6,843 bases of DNA from CAZNFR01 sp964572225 (GTDB lineage Bacteria; Bacteroidota; Bacteroidia; Bacteroidales; GCA-2748055): the NCBI GenBank assembly GCA_964572225.1, contig CAZNFR010000133.1, forward strand, positions 1 to 6,843, in the 5' to 3' direction. Both the position numbers and the translations under genes were made by a program. Shown one piece after another: positions 1-6,843 of the stretch; positions within the stretch are counted from its first letter, which is position 1, and every line of letters begins with the position of its first letter. Below the pieces are notes generated by a model. That model was given only the letters and a program-made list of their open reading frames with translations. It made no database searches and was not told where the DNA came from.

Positions 1-1
1 T

Positions 2-31
2 CGCAGGATCAGCCTGCGCGTTAAGCGGTAA
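2..31 (+). CDS. Possible 3' end of an upstream gene, perhaps a second FtsX-type permease (partial)
   Basis: Reading from base 2, the window opens with nine codons, RRISLRVKR, followed by a TAA stop at 29-31. The fragment resembles the usual C-terminal tail of Bacteroidota FtsX/MacB permeases, a Pro-x-x-Ser-Leu-Arg/Lys motif followed by two or three polar residues. The complete permease downstream ends in PSRSLKYE, and such genes often sit in tandem. The evidence is only a handful of residues. The other two frames also stay open for a while: frame 1 stops at 22-24 and frame 3 stops near 90. The call is therefore tentative and rests on the motif and the neighbour alone. Confidence 0.25.
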   Translation, partial: RRISLRVKR

Positions 32-183
32 AAAAACACCAGTCCACAGGCTTAATAATAATATAACGATTCGTAAAAATGTTATTTGCTGACGGTACAT
101 AGCTTTTCAGTGAAAGAAATTAGCGTTGAAAAGGCTAAATTATTATTATTGCTTATCAAACCCAAGATTAACCAGATCAAAGG

Positions 184-2610
184 ATGTTAAAAAACTATCT
201 CATCGTAGCCTTCCGGTACCTTTCCCGGCAAAAGCTGTTCAGCGTAATTAATATTTTGGGTCTATCGGTGGGTATCGCAGCCTTTTATCTGATATTTCTT
301 CATGTTAGTGATGAGTTTTCGTACGACCGTTTCCATGAAGATGTAGAAAATAAATACAGGATAGCCCTGGAAAGGACCTACCCGGAAAAGGTAAAAAAGT
401 ATGCAATCGTGCCTCATTCCATCCCTGAGGCTTTCCGCCAGGAAATTCCCGAGATTCAGGATTTTGTTCGTCTTGTGGGGAACGTGGATGAGTTTAAGGT
501 AAAAGTGGACAATGAGATATTCTCTGAAACCAATGTAATCTTTGCCGATAGCAATTTTTTTGATTTCTTTCATGTACCCATCATCCATGGCAATCCCGAT
601 AATCTTCTTTCGGAACCGGGAAGCATTGTTTTAACCAGTGCGGTAGCAGAAAAATATTTTGGTGCCAAAAATCCGGTTGGCGAGATCATTGTGGCGGAAG
701 ATGTGGAGTTTACGGTAACAGGAGTCTGTGAAGGTTTTCCCGGTAATTCCCATCTGGAATTTAATTTTGTAGTACCCCTTGCCTTTTTTCCGGGGATGGA
801 CATTCCCCTGTATTCTGCCTTTGATGTATTCGCTTATGTGGAGCTTATGGAAGGTGCCCGACCCAAAGAGGTGGAGGGGAAATTTCCGGAAGTGGTAGAC
901 CGCTATGCATCGCATGAAATTGAGGAGGCGAATAATGTAAGTTACGAGGATTATCTTGCAGCAGGCAATGGATACCGCTATTTCCTGCAGAATATAAGGG
1001 ATATTCATCTTTACTCCGGACTTGAGTTCGAGTTTCGACCGGGAGGGGATATCCGGTATGTCCGTTTGTTTATCCTGATTGCCATTTTTGTAATCCTGAT
1101 TGCCTGTATAAATTTTATGAATTTGTCTACCGCCCGTTCGGGTGAAAGGGCGAGGGAAGTAGGGATACGAAAAGTGGTGGGAGCAGGTCGTAAGAAACTG
1201 ATCTTCCAGTTTCTTACAGAGTCCTTTCTGATCGCCTTTACCGGACTTTTCTTCGCAATTATCCTGGTTGAACTGATCCTTCCCTATTATAATAACCTCG
1301 CCGGGAAGGACTTGTCCCTCGATTTAGATCAACCTTCAAAACTTTGGGTTTTACTGGGAATTACCCTGGTATGCGGATTCCTTGCCGGAATTTACCCGGC
1401 TTTTATCTTATCCGGATTCAGACCGGCTTCGGTGCTGAAAGGAAGGTTCCAGTCCTCCACCAAAGGAGTAATGTTAAGGAAAACCCTGGTGGTATTTCAG
1501 TTTGGGATATCCCTGGTACTTATCATGTTTACCATGTTTGTTTATCGGCAGGTAATGTATATGATGAACAAGGATCTGGGGTATAGTTACCATAACGTGG
1601 TATTGATTCCCAGAATGGAAGCCTTTGGGGATCAGAAAGAAGCATTCAGACAGGAAATTCTTAAAATCCCCGGAGTCCGGAATGCATCCTTATCCAATGT
1701 GCCTATGGGGAGTGGTATTTATGTAGGATGGCAGTTTGCCGTTGAACGATTTGGGTCGGAGGTAAGGACTACCAATATTATGGTGGTGGATGACCATTAT
1801 ATACCCACCATCGAGATCGCATTAAGCGAGGGAAGAAACTTCAGTCCGGAATTCAATGATTCTCTTTCGGTAATTATCAACGAGTCGACCATTAAGGAAT
1901 TCGGACTGAAAGATCCAGTCGGGAAGAAACTAATCTCAAGGACTCGTTTTGACAGTCTGGTCCGGGAATATACCGTTGTCGGGGTGGTAAAGGATTTTCA
2001 TTATAATTCCATGTATCAACCGATCAATTCCTTTATTTTTCTTTCGAACGACAGTCCCCTGGGGGTTACCAATTTTATGAATATCAGGATTGAGGGGAAT
2101 GAGATCAACAATACCCTGAAATCTATAGAACGGAAGTGGACAGAAATGAAACCCGAAACCGCTTTTGACTATCATTTTATGAGTGAGTTTATTACCAAGA
2201 TGTACCAGAATGACTCCAGGTCAATCGGGATATTTTCCCTTTTTACCATATTGTCAATCCTGATTGCATCGGTAGGGTTATTTGGACTTGCCACTTACAC
2301 TGCCGAACAACGAACCAAGGAGTTTGGGATCAGGAAAGTTTTCGGGGCAGGATTCAGCAGTATTATCAGTCTCCTTTCCAGGGAGTTTTCACGATTGATA
2401 ATTATTTCATTCCTTATTGCCATCCCTGTGGGTTATCTGGGCACAACCCGTTGGCTGGGAAATTTTGAATTCAGCATTAATCTCCTGGATAGCAGCTATA
2501 TATTCATTATTACCGGATTGGCAGGACTTTTTATAGCTTATCTTACCATTTTCTACCAGGCCTTAAAGGCTGCCTTTACAGATCCTTCCCGCTCACTGAA
2601 GTATGAGTAA
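184..2610 (+). CDS. ABC transporter permease, FtsX/MacB-like, duplicated four-helix units, no ATPase domain
   Basis: This is an inner-membrane permease of the MacB/FtsX (type VII ABC) superfamily, which works with a separately encoded ATPase in export or in passing mechanical force across the membrane. The 808 residues show two repeats of helix, periplasmic domain, three helices. The likely membrane segments are near residues 19-41, 292-314, 340-363, 386-410, 435-456, 682-705, 734-754 and 771-792. The large soluble regions at about 42-290 and 457-680 fit MacB periplasmic-core domains. The conserved cytoplasmic motif after helix 2 (REVGIRKVVGAG, 324-335) recurs after helix 6 (KEFGIRKVFGAG, 712-723). 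Two stretches typical of Bacteroidota members are GFPGNSHLEF (184-193) and VGVVKDFHY (599-607). There is no Walker A or ABC signature, so an ATPase partner must lie elsewhere. The ATG at 184 begins MLKNYLIVAFRYLSRQK, the usual amphipathic start of this family. The length is normal. The substrate cannot be inferred. Confidence 0.93.
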   Translation: MLKNYLIVAFRYLSRQKLFSVINILGLSVGIAAFYLIFLHVSDEFSYDRFHEDVENKYRIALERTYPEKVKKYAIVPHSIPEAFRQEIPEIQDFVRLVGNVDEFKVKVDNEIFSETNVIFADSNFFDFFHVPIIHGNPDNLLSEPGSIVLTSAVAEKYFGAKNPVGEIIVAEDVEFTVTGVCEGFPGNSHLEFNFVVPLAFFPGMDIPLYSAFDVFAYVELMEGARPKEVEGKFPEVVDRYASHEIEEANNVSYEDYLAAGNGYRYFLQNIRDIHLYSGLEFEFRPGGDIRYVRLFILIAIFVILIACINFMNLSTARSGERAREVGIRKVVGAGRKKLIFQFLTESFLIAFTGLFFAIILVELILPYYNNLAGKDLSLDLDQPSKLWVLLGITLVCGFLAGIYPAFILSGFRPASVLKGRFQSSTKGVMLRKTLVVFQFGISLVLIMFTMFVYRQVMYMMNKDLGYSYHNVVLIPRMEAFGDQKEAFRQEILKIPGVRNASLSNVPMGSGIYVGWQFAVERFGSEVRTTNIMVVDDHYIPTIEIALSEGRNFSPEFNDSLSVIINESTIKEFGLKDPVGKKLISRTRFDSLVREYTVVGVVKDFHYNSMYQPINSFIFLSNDSPLGVTNFMNIRIEGNEINNTLKSIERKWTEMKPETAFDYHFMSEFITKMYQNDSRSIGIFSLFTILSILIASVGLFGLATYTAEQRTKEFGIRKVFGAGFSSIISLLSREFSRLIIISFLIAIPVGYLGTTRWLGNFEFSINLLDSSYIFIITGLAGLFIAYLTIFYQALKAAFTDPSRSLKYE

Positions 2611-2731
2611 CTTTTTATCAAATTATAGTAGGACCTAAGGTTTAATGGCGTAACATTTGAATGAGTACTACGTAAATGTTTCATGTTTATGTTAAATGAA
2701 CCTGAAACGCAAAAAATCAATAAGCCCCATC

Positions 2732-3907
2732 ATGAAAAAGTTTTATGTTTTTAGTCTTATGATTCTCATCCTTGCATCCTGTGGATCAGTAAATAAAAAA
2801 ATGCAAAGGGGAGATTATGACGGAGTGATTACCAAATCGGTAAAGAAACTGATCAAGAATCCGAATAACACCGAATATGCCGAAGCTTTGGATCGGGCTT
2901 ACCGGCTTGCCAATGAAAGAGACCTGGAAAGGATAAAATTCCTGAAAATGGAAAATAACGATGCCAACTACGACGAAGTATTCAGAAGATATGAATCATT
3001 AAAATACCGTCAGGCAAAAGTAAGACCTGTTCTTCCACTGAATATTAACGGTCGAACGGTCAACTACGAATATATTGATTACGATGCAGAGTCAGTCTCC
3101 GCCAAGAAAAAGGCAGCCCAGCATTATTATGATAACGGACAGAAACTCCTGCAGAACGGGGATAAGGAATCGTATCGTCAGGCTTACTATGAATTGATCA
3201 GAGCACAGGAATACAGCGGAGATTCTTTCCCCGGACTTAACGAGATGATTATTGATGCAAAACGCAACGGCATGAGCAGGGCGATCGTCGGGGTAACCCA
3301 CAGCGACAGGATCATGATCGCACCCGAATTCAGGGACGAACTCCTCACCTTTAATACCCAGGGACTAAATTCCGAATGGGTGGAGTATCATTTCAGGCAC
3401 CTGGATGAAAATGCACAGTACGACTATGAGATCATCATTAATATTCTTGATATTCTTGTTTCACCGGAAGAGGTGAAAACCGAGGACAAGATTTATAAAA
3501 AGGAAATCGAAGATGGTTTCAATTATGCACTCGATTCACGGGGTAATGTGATGAAAGACACTGCAGGCAATGACATTAAAATTCCGAAGTACAAGACCAT
3601 TCAGGCTACCCTTATTGAGACTTACCAGCGGAAAGCGTTGACGATTCGCGGACAGGTAGAAATTACGCGTCTGACTCCCGATCGTCAGTTGCTGGTCAAA
3701 GAGCCTGTGGGAGCTGAAAACGTATTTGAAAATGTTTCTGCCCGCGCGGTGGGCGATGAAGGAGCACTGGACGGACCGGCCAGAGCAGCCCTGGAGAATG
3801 AATACGTTCCTTTCCCCCCCGATGGAGTTATGATACTTAACACTTCCGAAACCCTGAAACCTGCGATCCGGGATGCGATTTACCGGAACCGGAGGGTGAT
3901 TTATTAG
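2732..3907 (+). CDS. Lipoprotein of unknown function with TPR-like helical N-terminal half
   Basis: This is probably a cell-envelope lipoprotein. From the ATG at 2732 it has 391 residues and opens with a short basic region (MKK), a hydrophobic core (residues 4-14) and a lipobox LASC, with Cys17 as the predicted lipidated residue. An in-frame ATG at 2696 would add 12 residues (including KRKK) and give 403. I prefer 2732 because it gives a standard-length lipoprotein signal. Residues 25-95 and 122-178 are rich in Ala, Leu, Tyr and charged residues and look like paired helices of the TPR type. Residues 185-325 look more beta-rich and mixed, including a DYEIIINILDILVSPEE stretch, and the C-terminus ends in RNRRVIY. 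I do not recognise a named family. It lies 121 bases after the permease stop and directly before a strong terminator, so it may be the last gene of a permease transcript. A functional link is inference only. Confidence 0.8.
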   Translation: MKKFYVFSLMILILASCGSVNKKMQRGDYDGVITKSVKKLIKNPNNTEYAEALDRAYRLANERDLERIKFLKMENNDANYDEVFRRYESLKYRQAKVRPVLPLNINGRTVNYEYIDYDAESVSAKKKAAQHYYDNGQKLLQNGDKESYRQAYYELIRAQEYSGDSFPGLNEMIIDAKRNGMSRAIVGVTHSDRIMIAPEFRDELLTFNTQGLNSEWVEYHFRHLDENAQYDYEIIINILDILVSPEEVKTEDKIYKKEIEDGFNYALDSRGNVMKDTAGNDIKIPKYKTIQATLIETYQRKALTIRGQVEITRLTPDRQLLVKEPVGAENVFENVSARAVGDEGALDGPARAALENEYVPFPPDGVMILNTSETLKPAIRDAIYRNRRVIY

Positions 3908-3926
3908 GACAAAAATACTTTTAAGG

Positions 3927-3968
3927 AACTGCCGTAATTAGTAACGTTATTAATTACGGCAGTTTTTT
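3927..3968 (+). terminator. Strong Rho-independent terminator after the lipoprotein gene
   Basis: A perfect 14-bp inverted repeat (arms 3927-3940 and 3951-3964, left arm AACTGCCGTAATTA) encloses a 10-base spacer whose ends can pair further. A run of six T begins inside the right arm at 3963 and ends at 3968. It starts 19 bases after the lipoprotein stop codon and ends 43 bases before the GH9 start. On the opposite strand the hairpin is not followed directly by a T-run, so it should act mainly on rightward transcription. Confidence 0.9.
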
Positions 3969-4011
3969 ATTTAATAGTATCTTTATCCCTTTTCACAGTT
4001 ATTCTTGATGT

Positions 4012-6303
4012 ATGATGAAAATCCCTTGTCTGATCCTTTTACTCCTTTGGTTTTCAGCCGGACTTCAGGCCACAAAACTCATTTCTGTTTCCCCGGTCGA
4101 CAGCCGCTGTCTTGTCCTTCACTGGCAGGATGGATACATTGAATATAACTGGGATGATACCCTGAGTGGATCCTGCAATGGATGGGACTATTTCCATACC
4201 GAGAATTGGCATCTATGTTCGGATAAGGATCAGTATGTCGCATACGGTGATCCTCTGGATATAGATATTTCAACATATGTTACAAGCTATAGTCTGAGTT
4301 CATTCACGGATGAAATCTATACCGGAGAGGGAAAAAACCCGGTAAAGGTACATCGTAAATCCAAAGTCTGGGAAGCCTCTCACGATGAAAGGGTACCGGC
4401 CATGCATCACTGGATCTATCTTGAGCTTCCTTCCGATCTGAAAAGAGGGATGAAATACGAATTGAGCATTGACGACGGGACAGGTTCGGATCGCACCCGG
4501 ATAAGCTTCCTCTTTAATGAGTTTGGGCAGGTTTCTCCTTCCATACGAGTTTCGAATACTGGTTACGAGAATACGGCTCCCCGCAAGATGGCCGATGTGT
4601 ATATGTGGATGGGAGATGGAGGCGGTCGCGATTTTAGTCAGCTGGAGGGAAATCCCTGGCACCTGGTAAATACTGCAACGGGAAGAATTGAAGAATCGGG
4701 AGTACTGAACTTTTATATGAAGCACGGACCAGATCCCCTGAAGGAAGGCGCTGATATTACCATGGCCGATATCTGGGAAAGTGATTTCTCGGATTTCAGA
4801 GGTGAAGGGGAGTACAGATTGGTGGTTGAGGGTCTGGGCTGCAGCGAAACTTTCATCATTGGAACCAATCGTTTTGAGGAGCCCTTTAAGGTATCCATGC
4901 AGGGAATGTTTTATCAACGAATGGGCTGTGTGGATCCTCCTGCCGGTGGTTTTCCAAAATCCAGGAGGCCCCTTTACCGGCAGGGTATGGAGTCGCAAAA
5001 TTTTGTAGTGAAAATTTCCAACCGGGAGATGATCACCGGGGTGAATCCGGATAACCAGGGCTGGTACGCAGAAGATCTGTCGGGCGAAATTCTCAGGGAA
5101 TCCTGGGGAGGATGGAGTGATGCCTACGACAATGATCAACGTCCCTCAAATTACATCTGTGTGTTTGATATTCTGCTTACCTATTATCTGAATCCTGCGG
5201 CATTTTCGGACGGACAATTATACATTCCTGAAACCGGGAACGGCATCCCCGATATCCTGGATGAGGCTTTGTGGGAGATTGACTGGTGGTTAAGAATGAG
5301 AGATTCGGAAGGGGGGTATTTAAGCGGACTGACCAACATTAAACCCCCTCATGATACAGTAAATTATGCCGGTGCTGCCTGCGGTTGGCAGGGTTGGTGT
5401 GTGGCAGCAGGTACGGCCATGGCAGCAGATTGTTTTCGGCTTGGAGGCCAGATCGAACTGAAAGAAAAATACCTTAAGGAGGCCGAAAAGGCATATGAAT
5501 GGGCTTCGGAACAAAAGGATCCCATGCTGGACACGGACGTGTCGGGATTACGGGGAAGGGACCTTAAGATGACCGCGGCGGCATTTCTTTTTAATCTTAC
5601 CGGGAAGAAAAAATACGAAGAGGTTGTTGAAGAGGAGACCATGGTAAAGGATGAACAATCACGCATACGAAATATTGGTGAATGGGAACAACAATTCGCA
5701 ACCACAGCCTACATCCTTAGTCCGCAGAAAGTAAATGATCCTGATTTACAGTCGACTATGAAAAATGCCATGATTAATCAGGCCAAAAGAGATTATGTGG
5801 ATCGCATGGACCTCAGTCCCGTCCGCGCCATACGATGGGGAGGCAGTTGGGACGGGATCTTTATGTCATCCAGTGAAGTATCGGTCGTGGCAATTGCCCA
5901 CAGGCTGACTGAGAAGGAGTCAACCCGGAAGTACCTGGAGAAAGGCCTTTATTCAGAGGCAGAGTGGACCCTGGGAAGGAATCCCCTGGGGTTGGTATTG
6001 ATGACAGGCCTTACCGATCGATGTGTTACCCAGACTTTTGCTCCCGGGAGAAGGGACGGCCATGCAGGTCTGACTCCCGGATGGACCCCATACATGATGC
6101 GTGATGGCTGGAAGAATGCCGACGATATTCACCGTTGCGAGTGGTATACCAATCGCAACTATCCTGAGGATAAGGAAGTGTGGCCCTGGGGAGAACATTT
6201 CTGGAACAGCAGGTACTGTGTGCCCAACAGCGAATCTACTCCACAGCAAAACTATCGTCAGAAAATTCTACTTTACGGGTACTTGTTTGGGATAGCAAAC
6301 TGA
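4012..6303 (+). CDS. Secreted glycoside hydrolase family 9 (cellulase-superfamily) enzyme with N-terminal Ig-like domain
   Basis: This 763-residue protein is probably an exported beta-glycan hydrolase with the inverting (alpha/alpha)6-barrel fold of GH9. Residues 1-20 form a Sec signal peptide (hydrophobic core ILLLLWF, likely cleavage after LQA). Residues 21-170 are an unassigned, apparently beta-rich region. Residues 172-290 resemble the CelD_N Ig-like domain, which starts with PSIRVSNTGY and ends with GEYRLVVEGLG. The catalytic domain covers about 291-763. GGWSDAYDND (366-375) corresponds to the GH9 GGWxDAGD motif, making Asp370 and Asp373 the likely water-binding and base pair. IPDILDEALWEIDWWLRM (412-429) is the usual PDLLDE helix, and GRNPLG (655-660) is followed by the TG motif. 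The proton donor is probably Glu741 in NSESTPQQNY. The usual PHHR motif is replaced by APGRRD (677-682). There is no carbohydrate-binding module and no C-terminal sorting domain. ATG codons at 4012 and 4015 both give a good signal peptide. Cellulose, xyloglucan, mixed-linkage glucan or an aminosugar polymer are all possible substrates. Confidence 0.88.
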   Translation: MMKIPCLILLLLWFSAGLQATKLISVSPVDSRCLVLHWQDGYIEYNWDDTLSGSCNGWDYFHTENWHLCSDKDQYVAYGDPLDIDISTYVTSYSLSSFTDEIYTGEGKNPVKVHRKSKVWEASHDERVPAMHHWIYLELPSDLKRGMKYELSIDDGTGSDRTRISFLFNEFGQVSPSIRVSNTGYENTAPRKMADVYMWMGDGGGRDFSQLEGNPWHLVNTATGRIEESGVLNFYMKHGPDPLKEGADITMADIWESDFSDFRGEGEYRLVVEGLGCSETFIIGTNRFEEPFKVSMQGMFYQRMGCVDPPAGGFPKSRRPLYRQGMESQNFVVKISNREMITGVNPDNQGWYAEDLSGEILRESWGGWSDAYDNDQRPSNYICVFDILLTYYLNPAAFSDGQLYIPETGNGIPDILDEALWEIDWWLRMRDSEGGYLSGLTNIKPPHDTVNYAGAACGWQGWCVAAGTAMAADCFRLGGQIELKEKYLKEAEKAYEWASEQKDPMLDTDVSGLRGRDLKMTAAAFLFNLTGKKKYEEVVEEETMVKDEQSRIRNIGEWEQQFATTAYILSPQKVNDPDLQSTMKNAMINQAKRDYVDRMDLSPVRAIRWGGSWDGIFMSSSEVSVVAIAHRLTEKESTRKYLEKGLYSEAEWTLGRNPLGLVLMTGLTDRCVTQTFAPGRRDGHAGLTPGWTPYMMRDGWKNADDIHRCEWYTNRNYPEDKEVWPWGEHFWNSRYCVPNSESTPQQNYRQKILLYGYLFGIAN

Positions 6304-6444
6304 AGTGACGGCTCAGGACCAGTCGGCTATCCCCCCGTTCCTTGTTTTCAGTAGGATTTGGGTATTAAGGGCATGGGTGAGACCAATTCTCCCCCCTGCT
6401 CCGTGTACCGGTTGCTCCCTTTGAGAAAAGAATTATTTCCATAC
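6304..6444. other. Convergent intergenic gap, no gene seen
   Basis: This stretch separates the ends of the GH9 gene and the leftward barrel gene. It contains no supported reading frame. The best inverted repeat is 6375-6382 against 6388-6395 (GGGTGAGA / TCTCCCCC, one mismatch, 5-base loop), but no T-run follows on either strand, so I do not call it a terminator. Confidence 0.6.
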
Positions 6445-6843
6445 TTACCTTCCCAGTCCTCCCTGCTTGGTATCACTTTCAATTTTCGATTTCCGGTCGG
6501 CCTTTTTTATGGCACGTCCCTTATTGAACTTATAAGAATAGATCACCTGGATGAACCAGGAGGCATCAAAAAGCTGGGTATTCTCAGAGTAAATTTGAGG
6601 AGTTTCCGTTATGACCTTAGTGAATTGAATGGTCTTGGAAAAGGGGAGCAGATAAAACATTCCCCATGAATGATTTTTTATATTCTGCTGGAAGCCAAGT
6701 CCCCAGAGCAAGGGATTAAAGGTTTTGGTCTGAGCAGAAAGAATTGGACCATTATAATTGATAAAGGCAAATACATTAAGCTTTTCCTTAAATATGGGTT
6801 TCGCCACATAACTGTTTAACCGGAAGGAATAATAATCTCTCTC
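6445..6843 (-). CDS. C-terminal end of an outer-membrane beta-barrel protein, TonB-dependent-receptor-like (partial)
   Basis: The frame is open from the right edge (first codons read ERDYYSFRLNSY) to a TAA stop at 6445-6447, giving 132 residues. The gene continues beyond the window, so the GTG near 6807 is internal and not a start. The fragment shows alternating polar and aromatic/hydrophobic residues of successive barrel strands: YYSFRLNSYVAKPIF, LNVFAFINYNGP, NPLLWGLGFQQNI, SWGMFYLLPF, and a last strand WFIQVIYSYKF. It ends in a hydrophilic, Lys/Arg-rich tail (GRAIKKADRKSKIES then GGLGR). This order of last strand, Gly-Lys/Arg turn and basic tail is typical of the Bacteroidota outer-membrane barrel family Pfam names OMP_b-brl_3, usually carried by TonB-dependent receptors with an N-terminal carboxypeptidase-like domain. 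The plug and N-terminus are outside the window, so the ligand is unknown. It converges on the GH9 gene and is not co-transcribed with it. Confidence 0.75.
   Translation of the reverse strand, partial: ERDYYSFRLNSYVAKPIFKEKLNVFAFINYNGPILSAQTKTFNPLLWGLGFQQNIKNHSWGMFYLLPFSKTIQFTKVITETPQIYSENTQLFDASWFIQVIYSYKFNKGRAIKKADRKSKIESDTKQGGLGR

Noticed and set aside
2..18. Hairpin CGCAGG / CCTGCG with a 5-base loop at the left edge
   Set aside because: The stem is perfect but only 6 bp, and no T-run follows on the plus strand. It probably lies within the end of an upstream coding region.
53..148. 10-bp inverted repeat TAATAATAAT (53-62) / ATTATTATTA (139-148) ahead of the permease
   Set aside because: It is low-complexity AT sequence with a 76-base gap between arms, so it is most likely chance.
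144..151. TATTATTG ahead of the permease, a 7 of 8 match to the Bacteroidota -7 element TAnnTTTG
   Set aside because: No TTTG-like -33 element lies at the proper spacing, and the region is AT-rich, so a match of this quality is expected by chance.
2652..2680. 7-bp inverted repeat AACATTT / AAATGTT between the permease and the lipoprotein
   Set aside because: The stem is AT-only apart from one pair, the loop is 15 bases and no T-run follows, so it is too weak to call a terminator.
3978..4007. Promoter-like elements before the GH9 gene: TATCTTTA at 3978-3985 and TATTCTTG at 4000-4007
   Set aside because: Each matches the -7 consensus at 7 of 8 positions, but neither has a convincing -33 element, and the second would place transcription start almost at the start codon. 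A promoter must exist after the terminator, but it cannot be fixed from the sequence.
4012..4071. Cys6 of the GH9 protein as a possible lipidation site
   Set aside because: It comes before the hydrophobic core instead of after it. The leader fits a standard Sec signal peptide cleaved after LQA.
4300..5139. Long open frame of 279 codons on the minus strand
   Set aside because: It lies wholly opposite the GH9 gene, whose frame carries the family motifs. Its product has no coherent domain, signal or membrane pattern. It is a shadow of the coding strand.
6358..6669. Open frame of 103 codons on the plus strand at the right end
   Set aside because: It overlaps the minus-strand barrel gene, which has the alternating-strand pattern and typical tail. 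The plus-strand product shows no recognisable features.

Overview
The window looks like chromosomal DNA from a member of the Bacteroidota. The evidence is the gene content: a stand-alone eight-helix FtsX/MacB-type permease of the kind common in this phylum, a lipoprotein with an LASC lipobox, a secreted family 9 glycoside hydrolase, and the C-terminal end of a TonB-receptor-like outer-membrane barrel. Clear Shine-Dalgarno sequences are also absent ahead of the starts, which fits the phylum. Genus and species cannot be told from the sequence.

Layout, left to right. Bases 1-31 may hold the last codons of an upstream gene, possibly another permease of the same family. Bases 184-2610 (+) encode an 808-residue ABC-type permease with two FtsX/MacB units and no ATPase domain. 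After an 85-base gap, bases 2732-3907 (+; possible earlier start at 2696) encode a lipoprotein of unrecognised function with helical, TPR-like stretches. A strong Rho-independent terminator (3927-3968) ends this unit. Bases 4012-6303 (+) encode a secreted GH9-type (cellulase superfamily) enzyme with an extra N-terminal region, a CelD-type Ig-like domain and a divergent catalytic domain. After a 141-base convergent gap with no evident gene, bases 6445-6843 (-) encode the last 132 residues of an outer-membrane beta-barrel protein that runs off the right edge.

How the genes work together. No shared pathway is evident. The permease and lipoprotein are co-oriented and could be co-transcribed, but no functional tie is visible. 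The terminator makes the GH9 gene a separate transcription unit. The GH9 enzyme is probably exported to degrade or trim a beta-glucan-type polysaccharide, but no SusC/SusD pair is visible, so a polysaccharide utilisation locus cannot be claimed. The window is mostly ordinary. The parts most worth a second look are the divergent GH9 active site, its unassigned N-terminal domain and the unknown lipoprotein. I found no RNA gene, CRISPR array, insertion sequence or clearly new system. No stretch longer than 300 bases lacks a gene.
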